Part shown: positions 1-5,018 of the stretch, in pieces
Layout: each line of letters opens with the position of its first letter
How positions within the stretch are numbered: the stretch's first letter is position 1
Source: Actinomycetota bacterium
Lineage (GTDB): Bacteria; Actinomycetota; Actinomycetes; S36-B12
DNA length: 5,705 bases
Direction: 5' to 3'
Assembly: GCA_016870425.1 (NCBI GenBank)
Contig: VGBQ01000160.1
Span: 1-5,705, forward strand
Translations under genes and position numbers: made by a program
The notes under the pieces: generated by a model
Told to the model about the DNA's origin: nothing
Databases searched by the model: none
The model's input: the letters and a program-made list of their open reading frames with translations, nothing else

Positions 1-1
1 G

Positions 2-616
2 AGTTGCCAGCGAGCCCTTGATGCCTTCCGCGACGCACGCGACTGCGAGCCGGCCACGCTCCGGACGATCGGCTTCGCTGCGCTGGCCGCGCGCACTCCC
101 TCCGCGGACACGACGGCGCGCAACCTCGGCGTCATCCTGCGCATGCGTCGATGGCCGTCGTCACGCCTGCACGTGACCTGTGTCGATGCCTTCACCGGCG
201 AGCGCTGCGTGATCACGCGGTCCGCGGGCGTGCCCCTGGCGCGCGCGACCGCGGCCAGCAGTGCCGTGCCGGGCATCTTCGCTCCTCAGCCGGTGCAGGA
301 CCGCAAGTGCATGGACGGCGGGGTCGCGGGCACAGGCGTGCACCTCGATCTCGTCGCGGGAGCGCGCAGGGCCCTGGTGATCTCCCTCGTCGACGGCACG
401 GAGCCCGATCTCGCGTGGGGCACGATGACACCGGCGGCGATCCGCCAGGAGTTCGATGACCTGCTGGCGACCGGGACTCAGGCGATGTGCATCGTGCCGC
501 GCGCCCCGGTGCCCGAGGACGTCATGGATCCCAAGCTTGCGGCCACGGCGGCACGCGAGGGGATGCGCCAGGCTGACGAGGACCTCGACCGCGTGCGCGC
601 GTTCTGGCTGGCGTAG
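2..616 (+). CDS. Patatin-like phospholipase family protein, C-terminal part (5' end outside window)
   Basis: The frame is open from base 2 to the TAG at 614-616, so the gene enters from the left and its start, with the expected oxyanion-hole GxGxxG and the nucleophile GxSxG motif, lies outside. Visible in order are the segment ATAASSAVPGIFAPQ, typical of the patatin fold (PF01734), then MDGGVAGTGVHLDLV, which holds the DGG motif (Asp codon at 314-316). In patatins this Asp forms the Ser-Asp catalytic dyad that hydrolyses acyl esters of lipids. The tail (QEFDDLLATGTQAMCIVP and on) resembles the end of bacterial RssA/patatin-like proteins of about 280-300 residues, so roughly a third is missing. 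The family is usually cytoplasmic or membrane-associated; the true substrate cannot be told. A start at ATG 143 would cut into the conserved fold and is probably internal. The convergent neighbour begins its stop codon 4 bases downstream. Confidence 0.85.
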   Translation, partial: SCQRALDAFRDARDCEPATLRTIGFAALAARTPSADTTARNLGVILRMRRWPSSRLHVTCVDAFTGERCVITRSAGVPLARATAASSAVPGIFAPQPVQDRKCMDGGVAGTGVHLDLVAGARRALVISLVDGTEPDLAWGTMTPAAIRQEFDDLLATGTQAMCIVPRAPVPEDVMDPKLAATAAREGMRQADEDLDRVRAFWLA

Positions 617-630
617 GCCCCTAGGCCGGC
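607..630. terminator. Short hairpin spanning both convergent stop codons
   Basis: GCTGGC (607-612) pairs with GCCGGC (625-630, one G-T wobble). After a G/G mismatch, the TAG stop of the phospholipase gene (614-616) pairs with CTA (621-623), which is the stop codon of the opposite gene, leaving the loop GCCC. This is the only dyad at the junction of the two convergent genes, so it may end transcription from both sides. There is no T-run on either side, so it is a weak candidate. Confidence 0.3.
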
Positions 631-1682
631 GGGATAGCGATGGTGCCGAGGTCGTGCTCGATGACGTCGCGGTCCTCGTCGTCGAGCTCCAGCGCCATGC
701 GGTAGGCGATGTTGCGCTCATCGCGCGCGGAGTCGAAGTCGCCAAGCACGGCGTAGGCGCGCGCAAGTGCCTCGTGTGCGGAAGCCGGCACGAAGTCATC
801 GACGCGGTCGGCCTCGGCGATGTCGCGGCAGCGCTCGGCGTGCAGCAGCGCGGTCTCCCCGTGACCGAGCACGGCCTGCACGCGGCTGCACTGCCACTCG
901 CCGATGGCCCACTGGGTCGGCGCTCCGGCTCGCCGCCACAGCGCGAGGCTGGCCTCGGCACTCGCGACCATGGCCGCATCGTGCGCGGGGGCCCGCTCCG
1001 TGAGATCGAGGTATCTCCATGTGCGGTGGAAGAGGTCGATGGCCGCCTGGCGCTCGGTGACGACGTCGAGACCGGAGCCGTCACTGCTGAGCACGCGGTG
1101 TCCCGCCGGAGTGTCGAACACCGCGAGCAGGCGCGGCGACGCTGACTCCTGCACGCTCACGGGGGCGGCGAGGTCGATCCGCTCGAGCAGGTCGGCCAGG
1201 TCCCCCGGGTCGGGAAGGCCCACGATGAGGCACATCAGCCGGGCACCGCTCGGCGCGAGCTCCGGTGGCGTGGTCTGCCAGGCGATCGCCATCGGCCCCA
1301 CGCCGTCGAAGGGGATGCTGCCGTCGTCGCGGACCGTGATCTGCCACGACAGGTCACCGCGCGCGAGGGAGACCCCGGGGCCGAGCTGCTGTTCGCTCGG
1401 GAGAGTGTCGACGCGCACGACCCAGGCCGCGAGGTGCGGGTCGGCCGGGGGATGGTCGAGATCGAACCAGCGCGGGCGTCCGGGCGACGGGAGTGAGGGA
1501 TCGACGGCGATGACCTCCAGGTAGGGACCGCCGAGTCCGGCCAGCAGATTGTGCGTGCCCATCGCGGCATGCGCGCCGCCAGCGCCGAGCGAGACGCCGA
1601 TGCTGTCCTCGGCGTACGCCGCACCGGCTGCGAGACTGGGCGCGCGGATGACGAGGTGATCGATGACGGCGGGGGAGGCCAC
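621..1682 (-). CDS. Glyoxalase-like (VOC) domain protein fused to a C-terminal TPR-like helical domain
   Basis: This 353-residue protein has two parts. Residues about 5-200 resemble the Glyoxalase_3 type of the vicinal-oxygen-chelate fold: IDHLVIRAP (His9), GTHNLLAGLGGPYLEVI (His44, Glu56), the SIPF segment near 122-125 and the paired second module ending FDTPAG. His9 and Glu56 sit where VOC enzymes bind metal, but the reaction is unknown. Residues about 208-345 are all-helical (FHRTWRYLDLTERAP, GEWQCSRVQAVLG, AHEALARAYAVLGD) and resemble a family of about 145-residue actinobacterial hypothetical proteins with TPR-like repeats, normally stand-alone as far as I recall. No signal peptide or membrane segment is seen, so it is probably cytosolic. 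The GTG at 1680-1682 was chosen because DHLVI must lie near the N-terminus and a -10-like box lies 6 bases upstream, with no Shine-Dalgarno site. The domain assignment is good; the function is not known. Confidence 0.8.
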   Translation of the reverse strand: MASPAVIDHLVIRAPSLAAGAAYAEDSIGVSLGAGGAHAAMGTHNLLAGLGGPYLEVIAVDPSLPSPGRPRWFDLDHPPADPHLAAWVVRVDTLPSEQQLGPGVSLARGDLSWQITVRDDGSIPFDGVGPMAIAWQTTPPELAPSGARLMCLIVGLPDPGDLADLLERIDLAAPVSVQESASPRLLAVFDTPAGHRVLSSDGSGLDVVTERQAAIDLFHRTWRYLDLTERAPAHDAAMVASAEASLALWRRAGAPTQWAIGEWQCSRVQAVLGHGETALLHAERCRDIAEADRVDDFVPASAHEALARAYAVLGDFDSARDERNIAYRMALELDDEDRDVIEHDLGTIAIPPA

Positions 1683-1687
1683 GCGGG

Positions 1688-1698
1688 TAGGCTATCGT
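1688..1698. promoter_or_regulatory. Symmetric -10 region for divergent genes
   Basis: TAGGCTA (1688-1694) is palindromic apart from its central base. Read leftward it gives TAGCCT (1694-1689), a TAnnnT -10 box ending 6 bases before the GTG of the glyoxalase-like gene, which fits a leaderless transcript. Read rightward it gives TAGGCT (1688-1693), and an overlapping TATCGT lies at 1693-1698. Either could drive the TauE gene with a leader of about 35-45 bases. No convincing -35 box is visible on either strand. This is inferred from sequence only. Confidence 0.45.
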
Positions 1699-1730
1699 CG
1701 GCGGCGGCGCACGCCCCAGTGACGCTCGAG

Positions 1731-1735
1731 GGAGG
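1731..1735 (+). promoter_or_regulatory. Ribosome binding site of the TauE gene
   Basis: GGAGG lies 6 bases before the ATG at 1742. It decides the start: an in-frame TTG at 1736 directly abuts this site and would leave no spacing, so the ATG two codons later is preferred. Confidence 0.8.
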
Positions 1736-1741
1736 TTGACC

Positions 1742-2524
1742 ATGCCGGCGGCTGGCGCGCGCGACGTGGGAGTCGGCGCGGGCGCGGGAGTCGTCTCCGG
1801 CCTCTTCGGCGTCGGTGGCGGCCTCGTGCTCGTGCCCTACCTCGTGCTGGTGCGCGGGTGGGAGCAGAAGCGGGCACAGGCGACGTCCCTCGTGATGGTG
1901 GCCATGGCCGCCACGGCGGGACTGGTGACCTATGCGCTCGCGGGGTCGGTGGCCTGGGTGCCGGCCGTGGCTGTCCTTGCGGGCGGCCTCATCGGTGCGC
2001 TGCTGGGCAGCGCGCTCGTCGCCCGGCTGACCTCATGGGTGCTCCAGCTCGCCTTCGCCGCGCTCCTGCTCGCGGCCGCCCTGCGCCTGGTCACGGCACC
2101 CGTCCCCGCTTCCGGGGACACCATCGCGATCCTCACCCCGGCCACCGTCGCGGGATACATCGCGAGCGGAGTCGCCATGGGCGTGCTCTCGGCCCTGTTC
2201 GGCATTGGCGGCGGCATCCTGCTCGTCCCCCTCCTAGTGACGTTCTTCGGATACGACCAGCGGCTCGCGGCAGGCACCTCCCTGGCGGTGATGGGACTCA
2301 TCGCACTCGTGGGTGCCATGCGGCAGAGCCGCCAGGGAGCCACCGACTGGAGGGCGGGTGTGCTCCTGGGCCTCGGCGGAGTGGTGGGCGGGGTGGTGGG
2401 GGCGCTGCTCGCCCAGCAACTCGCCCTCGTGGTCCTCGCCTGGCTCTTCGCGGCCCTGCTCGTGCTCACGGCCGCGCGCCTGGCCCTCACCGGCTGGCGC
2501 GCGAGGCGCCCGCTGACGTCCTGA
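1742..2524 (+). CDS. Sulfite exporter TauE/SafE family membrane protein
   Basis: This 260-residue, very hydrophobic protein has about eight predicted membrane helices. It shows the internal duplication typical of TauE/SafE (PF01925): FGVGGGLVLVPYL at 22-34 with ATSL at 47-50 is repeated as FGIGGGILLVPLL at 153-165 with GTSL at 178-181, an offset of exactly 131 residues. Characterised members move sulfur compounds such as sulfite, sulfoacetate or related organosulfonates across the cytoplasmic membrane, but most relatives have no proven substrate and nothing nearby is a sulfur-metabolism gene. Length and glycine motifs are complete, so the gene looks intact. The start is fixed by GGAGG six bases upstream. 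It is divergent from the glyoxalase-like gene and probably forms its own transcription unit. The family call is secure; the substrate is unknown. Confidence 0.92.
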   Translation: MPAAGARDVGVGAGAGVVSGLFGVGGGLVLVPYLVLVRGWEQKRAQATSLVMVAMAATAGLVTYALAGSVAWVPAVAVLAGGLIGALLGSALVARLTSWVLQLAFAALLLAAALRLVTAPVPASGDTIAILTPATVAGYIASGVAMGVLSALFGIGGGILLVPLLVTFFGYDQRLAAGTSLAVMGLIALVGAMRQSRQGATDWRAGVLLGLGGVVGGVVGALLAQQLALVVLAWLFAALLVLTAARLALTGWRARRPLTS

Positions 2525-2526
2525 AT

Positions 2527-2626
2527 GTGCAATTAGCGTCGCGTGCGTCCTCAGCGGCCCTGAAACGCATTCGTCACATCGCACTATCCACGCGGTCAAA
2601 GTTCTCCGATTCGACAGTGCGATTAG
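2527..2626. repeat. Short direct and inverted repeats in the gene-free stretch after TauE
   Basis: The stretch 2525-2721 holds no convincing gene. Its first part is visibly richer in A/T than the flanking genes. GTGCAATTAG (2527-2536) recurs as GTGCGATTAG (2617-2626), a 9 of 10 match. ATCGCACT (2578-2585) is the exact reverse complement of AGTGCGAT (2616-2623), giving an 8-bp inverted repeat with a 30-base loop. These may be binding sites of one regulator or part of an RNA fold; with units this short, chance is not excluded. Confidence 0.4.
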
Positions 2627-2653
2627 TCGGGGCCTCCGGGTTACGGTAGGCGC

Positions 2654-2697
2654 CGCGGCCCTTCGTCGGATCCCCCCCGAACCGGCGAGGGGCCGCG
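2654..2697 (+). terminator. Strong 16-bp hairpin between convergent TauE and PucR genes
   Basis: CGCGGCCCTTCGTCGG (2654-2669) pairs along its whole length with CCGGCGAGGGGCCGCG (2682-2697), closing a 12-base loop with seven C residues. Two of the 16 pairs are G-U when transcribed rightward. On the opposite strand the same positions become A/C mismatches, so the structure is more stable in RNA made from the + strand, meaning after TauE. There is no T-run downstream, as is common for actinobacterial hairpin terminators. It lies 130 bases after the TauE stop and 25 before the PucR stop. Confidence 0.6.
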
Positions 2698-2721
2698 CTC
2701 ATGCCCGGCTCGCCGCGCGGA

Positions 2722-3909
2722 TCATGCGCCGTAGCGCCGGCGCAGCAATTCGATCTCCAGGATCAGCCGCGTATCCCGGTCGTCGAGATCGACGCCGAGG
2801 AGGTCGGCCACCTTGGCGAGGCGGTAGCGAAAGGTGTTGGGGTGCACGTGCGCCTGCCGGGCCGCCTGCGAGACGTTGCCCAGCTGGTCGAAGTAGGCAT
2901 CGAGGGTGCGCACCGCATCCAGGCGGTCCTCGGGCTCCAGGGACCGCAGTCCGCGCAGCGGGTCGGGCAGCGGCTCGAACTGCCCGTCGAGAATCTCGAC
3001 CAGTCGCATCAGCGCGATCTGGCTGCGCAGGGTGTTGACGCTGCCGGCGCGCTCGCCCGGGGTGCGCTGCAGGTAGGTGATGACCCGGTCGGCGTCCGCC
3101 TTGGACAACGGCACCTGCCCGAGTCGCGTGGTCGTGCGCCCCGCGCCGACGAGGAGTCGGTCGTCGGTCGCCGCCATCTCGCGTGAGAAGGCGCGCACGG
3201 AGGCCGAGAGGTGCTCGGCGGAGCCGCTGCGGTCGAAAAACACCAGGTAGACGCGGTCGTCGACCTCGTGTCTCACGTGCTCCACGGACTGGTGTCCGGC
3301 CAGGAGGTGAGCCACTTCACGGGCCTGATCGCGCAGGTCACCGTCACCGTGCCATACGGCCACGACGCGGGCGCTGCTGGCCGCGGGCACCCCGAGGTAC
3401 TGGGCGAGGAGCAGCTCCTCCTGATTGCCCTCCAGGAGCATGCGCGCAAATCGATCTGCCTCCCTGCGCCGCTGGTCGTCGCGCAACTGGAAGTAGAGAC
3501 TGGCCTCCTTGGCCGCATGCTCGGCGATGTCGTGGGCGTCCGGGTGGAGGGGGCCCGCGGACTCGGCGATCCACAGCGATCCGACCTGGACGCCGAGCAG
3601 CCGGATGGGTGCCACCACGCGACGGGCCTGGACGCCCGGGACCGCATCGATCGCGAAGGACGGGCTGCCGGCCTCAAACTCCCGCGAGGCCGTGTCGAGC
3701 ACCTCGATCTCGGCGGCGGAGTCCGGCACCTCCCGGCGCAGGATGATCGAGCGCCGGCCCTCATCGAGGGTCTGGTTGAGCGTGGAGTAGGCCACGACAC
3801 CCCAGGCGCTGTCGTGGAGTAGCACGGGCCCGCCTGCCTGCCATGCCACGTGGTTGCAGAAGGCAAAGACGTCGTCGATGGGTGCATCGGGCGCGGTGCT
3901 GTCGGGCAT
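2722..3909 (-). CDS. PucR/CdaR-family transcriptional regulator
   Basis: This 395-residue protein has the usual three-part layout. Residues about 10-130 form a GAF-like sensor region (PVLLHDSAWGVVAYSTLNQ, IILRREVP, APIRLLGVQVGSLWI). About 150-270 is a degenerate GGDEF-like central region. The C-terminus carries a PucR-type helix-turn-helix (PF13556) with the signature HVHPNTFRYRL at residues 354-364, preceded by LDAYFDQLGNVSQAARQA. Such proteins bind DNA and respond to small metabolites; founding members control purine catabolism, carbohydrate diacid use or amine and amino-acid use, but the effector here is unknown. The ATG at 3907-3909 has a GGAGG-containing Shine-Dalgarno upstream with short spacing. 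The gene is divergent from a Cupin_3 gene, with only 47 bases between the starts, which makes that gene a likely target, along with autoregulation. It appears intact. Confidence 0.9.
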   Translation of the reverse strand: MPDSTAPDAPIDDVFAFCNHVAWQAGGPVLLHDSAWGVVAYSTLNQTLDEGRRSIILRREVPDSAAEIEVLDTASREFEAGSPSFAIDAVPGVQARRVVAPIRLLGVQVGSLWIAESAGPLHPDAHDIAEHAAKEASLYFQLRDDQRRREADRFARMLLEGNQEELLLAQYLGVPAASSARVVAVWHGDGDLRDQAREVAHLLAGHQSVEHVRHEVDDRVYLVFFDRSGSAEHLSASVRAFSREMAATDDRLLVGAGRTTTRLGQVPLSKADADRVITYLQRTPGERAGSVNTLRSQIALMRLVEILDGQFEPLPDPLRGLRSLEPEDRLDAVRTLDAYFDQLGNVSQAARQAHVHPNTFRYRLAKVADLLGVDLDDRDTRLILEIELLRRRYGA

Positions 3910-3911
3910 GT

Positions 3912-3919
3912 CCCTCCCT
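3912..3919 (-). promoter_or_regulatory. Ribosome binding site of the PucR-family gene
   Basis: On the minus strand AGGGAGGG precedes the ATG, with the GGAGG core ending about 3 bases from it. The spacing is short but the purine run is clear, and it supports the ATG at 3907-3909 as the start. Confidence 0.6.
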
Positions 3920-3930
3920 GGTCGCCCCCC

Positions 3931-3936
3931 AGGATA
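3931..3936 (-). promoter_or_regulatory. Putative -10 box of the PucR-family gene
   Basis: Read on the minus strand this is TATCCT, a good TAnnnT -10 box placed 21 bases before the ATG, which leaves room for a short leader containing the Shine-Dalgarno site. No -35 box is clear. It sits 8 bases from the opposing -10 box of the cupin gene, so the two promoters cannot easily be occupied together. Confidence 0.45.
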
Positions 3937-3939
3937 GAC

Positions 3940-3956
3940 GCCCCTACAGTGGGGGC
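3940..3956 (+). promoter_or_regulatory. Leaderless promoter and inverted repeat of the cupin gene
   Basis: TACAGT (3945-3950) is a TAnnnT -10 box ending 6 bases before the ATG at 3957, which places transcription start at or next to the start codon. No Shine-Dalgarno site with usable spacing exists. The box lies between GCCCC (3940-3944) and GGGGC (3952-3956), a 5-bp inverted repeat that could be an operator covering the -10 region. Confidence 0.5.
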
Positions 3957-4295
3957 ATGATCAATTCCTTCCAGGCCCGTGCCGCTGCCACTGAGTGGTC
4001 CGACCTCCCCGCTGAGAAGTCCGTGACCCCGGGCGTGCGCACGGCGATCGCCGAGCTCTGGTCCGATGCGGGCTTCGACGTCGGCATCTGGGAGCACTCC
4101 GTGGGCACATCAACCGACACCTTCGACGATGAGATCTTCGTCGTGATCGAGGGCCGGGGCACCGTGACCGACCAGCATGGCCGCACGATCGACCTGGCAC
4201 CCGGTGTCGTCGGTGTCCTCCATCCGGATGACGAGACGACCTGGGTGATCACCGAGCCCCTGCGCAAGGTCTGGATCACGCGCTCGTCGGACTGA
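3957..4295 (+). CDS. Cupin_3 (DUF861) domain protein
   Basis: This 112-residue single-domain protein carries the core of the Cupin_3 family (PF05899): VGIWEHSVGTSTDTF, then DEIFVVIEGRGTVTDQHGRT, then LAPGVVGVLHPDDETTWVI and the closing LRKVWITR. The same domain occurs in (S)-ureidoglycine aminohydrolase and in many small proteins of unknown role. The histidine-rich metal motif of classical cupins is largely missing here, as is usual for this subfamily, so enzymatic activity is uncertain. It is cytosolic, with no signal peptide. The ATG at 3957 is preferred because the domain starts right after it and a -10 box lies 6 bases upstream; an earlier in-frame start at 3843 would run back through the PucR gene. 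The divergent PucR-family regulator suggests a catabolic or metabolite-sensing role, possibly in nitrogen compound use, but that is inference. Confidence 0.85.
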   Translation: MINSFQARAAATEWSDLPAEKSVTPGVRTAIAELWSDAGFDVGIWEHSVGTSTDTFDDEIFVVIEGRGTVTDQHGRTIDLAPGVVGVLHPDDETTWVITEPLRKVWITRSSD

Positions 4296-4313
4296 GTCTG
4301 TCGATCGCCGCGC

Positions 4314-4950
4314 TCAGTTGCGCATGACTCGATCGGCGAAGTCGGCAAAGGCCTTGCAGCCCAGGTTGGTCATGCTGCCAGTCCGGGTTGGTGGGTGACA
4401 TCGCGTTCCAACTGAAGACGCGCACGTTGGGATAGGTCTCGGCCAGGCCCGCGATGGCGGCGTTCGTGTCCTGCTCGAAGGTATACCGCTCGGGATCGTC
4501 GGGGATCTGGATCGTCGTCCACACGACGGTCCGCTCCGTGCCGAGGATCTCCATGATGGCCTCGAGGTCAGCGGGCGTGGCGCCGCCGTTGGCCCCGAGG
4601 TGCACCAGCACACCACCGGGCACGTCATCACCGCGGGAGCGCAGGTCGACGGCCGCCGAGGTCACCCGTCGGTCGGTCACGGCATCCACCTCGTAGCCCA
4701 GCTTCTTGAGGCACTTCCGGACGCTGACGAGCACGTAGTCGCCGAAGGCCAGCACCTCACCGGCGTAGGGCTCGCGGGGAGTGGGTGTGGGCTCGGTCGG
4801 CGTCGCGGACGGGGTGGGGGATGGTGACGTCGGGGCAGCGACGACCTCCCACGGCAGCAGGGGCCCCGGCCGCGCGATGGCAAGCCAGATCCCCGCGGTG
4901 AAGGACGCCAGGAGCAGCACCGCGACGCCGAGGGCCTTGACCCAGTCCAT
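4314..4950 (-). pseudogene. Membrane-anchored SGNH-hydrolase-like protein, frameshifted and lacking catalytic residues
   Basis: Numbering from the ATG at 4950, residues about 3-26 form a membrane segment, about 41-61 a Pro/Ser/Thr-rich linker (TSPSPTPSATPTEPTPTP), and from about 64 an extracytoplasmic SGNH-like domain resembling the C-terminal domain of acyltransferase-3 proteins or its stand-alone forms. Block I, normally GDS, reads GDY (Tyr72, codon 4735-4737), so the nucleophile Ser is gone. Block III, VHLGANG, keeps Gly119 and Asn121. After NPDWQHD (Asp194, codon 4369-4371) the frame is lost: the uninterrupted frame continues as unrelated sequence to 4276 and overlaps the cupin gene. The expected ending TNLGCKAFADFADRVMRN lies in another frame and ends at the TGA 4314-4316. 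The DxxHL block with the catalytic His is absent. A GTG start at 5004 adds 18 residues but lacks a promoter or Shine-Dalgarno site. It is a decaying gene or, less likely, a pseudoenzyme with a sequencing error. Confidence 0.75.
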
Positions 4951-4957
4951 CGATCCG

Positions 4958-4963
4958 AATGTA
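4958..4963 (-). promoter_or_regulatory. Putative leaderless -10 box of the SGNH-like gene
   Basis: On the minus strand this reads TACATT, a TAnnnT box ending 7 bases before the ATG at 4948-4950. It favours that ATG over the GTG at 5002-5004, which would place the box inside the coding region. No -35 box is evident. Confidence 0.4.
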
Positions 4964-5006
4964 GCCGCGAAGGGACCCTCGGGTGGTGCCTTCGGGGCCG
5001 ACACGC

Positions 5007-5012
5007 GAGCAT
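5007..5012 (+). promoter_or_regulatory. Weak leaderless -10-like box of the DoxX gene
   Basis: GAGCAT keeps the two most conserved -10 positions (A at 2, T at 6) and ends 6 bases before the ATG at 5019. The spacer CGGGGG is G-rich like the spacer before the cupin ATG. The G-run touches the ATG, so it cannot act as a normal Shine-Dalgarno site. The box lacks the first T and is a weak call. Confidence 0.25.
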
Positions 5013-5018
5013 CGGGGG

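Noticed and set aside
161..1084. Long minus-strand open frame of about 307 codons across the phospholipase end and the glyoxalase-like gene
   Set aside because: It runs through two better-supported genes; the translation is Arg/Pro/Ser-rich with no recognisable motif, as expected from out-of-frame high-GC DNA.
456..1145. Plus-strand open frame of 229 codons
   Set aside because: It is antisense to the glyoxalase-like gene and has no domain similarity; a GC-bias artefact.
1736..1738. TTG as the start of the TauE gene
   Set aside because: It directly abuts the GGAGG site with no spacing; ATG at 1742 has the correct 6-base spacing.
2560..2605. Minus-strand promoter with TTGACC in the gene-free stretch
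   Set aside because: A TTTGACC is present on the minus strand, but no TAnnnT box sits at 16-18 bases from it, and it would read only into the antisense of TauE.
2672..2678. Run of seven C residues as a phase-variation tract
   Set aside because: It lies in the loop of an intergenic hairpin, not in a gene or between promoter elements, and seven is short for this in high-GC DNA.
2701..3186. Plus-strand open frame antisense to the PucR-family gene
   Set aside because: The PucR frame has clear domains on the other strand; this frame has none.
3273..4097. Minus-strand open frame of 274 codons overlapping the PucR and cupin genes
   Set aside because: It is composed of Arg/Ser/Pro-rich shadow sequence and crosses the divergent promoter region.
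4276..4313. Extension of the SGNH-like protein into the cupin gene as a genuine novel C-terminus
   Set aside because: The 30 extra residues after Asp194 lack family similarity, while the expected ending is found intact in another frame ending at 4314.
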